From: Flavobacteria bacterium RIFCSPLOWO2_12_FULL_35_11
GTDB taxonomy: Bacteria; Bacteroidota; Bacteroidia; Flavobacteriales; Flavobacteriaceae
Length of the DNA: 43,087 bases
Direction: 5' to 3'
Assembly (NCBI GenBank): GCA_001800975.1
Contig: MGWK01000094.1
Location: 12,431-55,517, forward strand
Made by a program: the position numbers and the translations under genes. How positions within the stretch are numbered: position 1 is the first letter of the stretch; each line of letters opens with the position of its first letter. Below are positions 42,233-43,087 of the stretch, piece by piece. Under the pieces are notes generated by a model. It ran no database searches and had not been told where the DNA came from. It was given only the letters and a program-made list of their open reading frames with translations.

Positions 42233-42798
42233 GCTTTTTTACGAAGCAGAGACATTGCAGTTTGCCAAATAATTTTTAAATCGCCAAAAAAGGTGCGGGT
42301 GTGGTAGTAGTGTAAGTTTAATGTTACTTTGTCGGGGAAGAGGATGGTGTCGTTGTAGTGCAGGGGGTTTTCCTGCTGTGCCAACAGGGCTTCTTCGTTG
42401 GCGTATTTTAAGGTAGCAGGACTTGTGAGTCCTGGTTTTAGTTCCAGAATTTTACGATCTGCACCCTGAAGTTTGTCGTAGTAGCCCGGAACATCTGGGC
42501 GGGGACCCACCACGCTCATAGTACCAGTAAATACATTCAATAACTGGGGCCATTCGTCTATTCTGGTTTTACGGATAAAATTGCCGAAACGAGAAATGGT
42601 TTTTATCCCATGAACTTCTTTCATGGACTTTAACTTGTAAATGTTAAAAGAGTGGCCAAACTGGCCTATTCTTTTTTGAATGAAAAGTCCGTTGGATTTG
42701 GTGTCTATTGCTGCAAAAAGCCAGCAAATAATCATGAGCCAGCCCAATATTAATAGGGCGAAAATGGAGAAGAGGATGTCGAAGAGTCTTTTTGGCAT
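42226..42798 (-). CDS. PglC-like initiating sugar-phosphate transferase
   Basis: A 190-residue monotopic phosphoglycosyl transferase that links a sugar phosphate from a UDP-sugar to undecaprenyl phosphate. One N-terminal membrane segment (about 8-30), then FIQKRIGQFGHSFNIYKLKSMK, RKTRIDEWPQLLNVFTGTMSVVGPRPDVP and KPGLTSPATLKY, all family hallmarks. The short length fits PglC, not the longer WbaP/WcaJ type. With the PglF- and PglE-like genes on the same strand it suggests that a bacillosamine-type sugar starts the glycan (inference). Its final codons and stop run into the repeat mosaic at 42219-42232. Confidence 0.94.
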   Translation of the reverse strand: MPKRLFDILFSIFALLILGWLMIICWLFAAIDTKSNGLFIQKRIGQFGHSFNIYKLKSMKEVHGIKTISRFGNFIRKTRIDEWPQLLNVFTGTMSVVGPRPDVPGYYDKLQGADRKILELKPGLTSPATLKYANEEALLAQQENPLHYNDTILFPDKVTLNLHYYHTRTFFGDLKIIWQTAMSLLRKKAS

Positions 42799-42905
42799 TA
42801 AAATCTTAATTAGCTTCTTATTTAATATTTATGTAAGGTGACTAAATTAAGAAACTTTGTGTTATTTATTCTTTTTTTGTATTGCCAAAAGAAATATTTG
42901 AAATG

Positions 42906-43087
42906 CCGCTCATGTTTCTGTTCATTTTCTTTGCTTGCCCAAAGAAAACGAACCAAAAGAAAAGGCCCTTTCTCGTCAGGTATTTTTTAAAGACCGATTA
43001 AAATAATCGCTCTTTAAAAACCATATTTCAAAAGCTAAATTTTCTCCAAGGCTTCAAAAATTTTTAACGCTTTTGAAATATTATACT
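42906..43087 (+). repeat. Long dispersed intergenic repeat, copy 2, cut by the window end
   Basis: Matches 24267-24500 with a 55-bp internal difference. The region 42799-42905 between it and the sugar transferase start is AT-rich with no recognised promoter box. Confidence 0.87.

Overview
The window is AT-rich chromosomal DNA from a member of the Bacteroidota, almost certainly the family Flavobacteriaceae. This rests on three things: promoter -7 boxes of the form TAnnTTTG ahead of many genes; families typical of that group (2TM-domain proteins, GH3-like synthetase, DUF2797, a DAHP synthase/chorismate mutase fusion, a MutS2 without Smr domain, a Wzi-family protein); and intergenic regions filled with short palindromic and 7-8 bp tandem repeats. 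No rRNA, tRNA, CRISPR array or intact transposase was recognised.

Layout. 1-781: 3'-truncated PLP cysteine synthase/cystathionine beta-synthase-like gene. 896-4305 (minus): DUF2141 protein, LytS-type histidine kinase fused to a 2TM domain, two free 2TM paralogues and a LytTR response regulator. 4556-6658: EF-G paralogue with a changed G3 motif. 6998-10091: small Cys-rich membrane protein, GT2 glycosyltransferase, sigma factor and an atypical Nramp transporter, the last three overlapping. 10290-16853: lipA, a lipoprotein, ung, mutS2, a small acidic protein and a MATE exporter. 17034-19475: nitroreductase, cysE, cysM. 19560-23017: nucleotide-sugar operon (aminotransferase, UDP-glucose dehydrogenase, galE), closed by a strong terminator shared with convergent fabD. 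24940-28277: DUF2797, GH3-like synthetase, polyprenyl synthetase.

29035-32961 (minus) is a phenylalanine/tyrosine operon: prephenate dehydratase, aminotransferase, prephenate dehydrogenase and DAHP synthase/chorismate mutase. Its 5' leader (33061-33218) has the parts of a ribosome-mediated attenuator: a -7 box, a 20-residue leader peptide with the run FYFYFYF, a possible antiterminator and an intrinsic terminator with nine U. This is the clearest regulatory system in the window.

33573-43087 is surface-polysaccharide territory: Wzi-like outer-membrane protein, CpsB-like phosphatase and, all on the minus strand, a PglF/WbpM-like dehydratase, a PglE-like aminotransferase and a PglC-like initiating sugar transferase, which together suggest a diamino-trideoxy sugar (bacillosamine-type) start for a glycan. 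These genes are spread apart by repeat-rich DNA holding two small nuclease genes (DUF559/Vsr-like and GIY-YIG), each flanked by inverted copies of its own repeat family, plus a 134-bp MITE-like element with terminal inverted repeats and a 10-bp target duplication.
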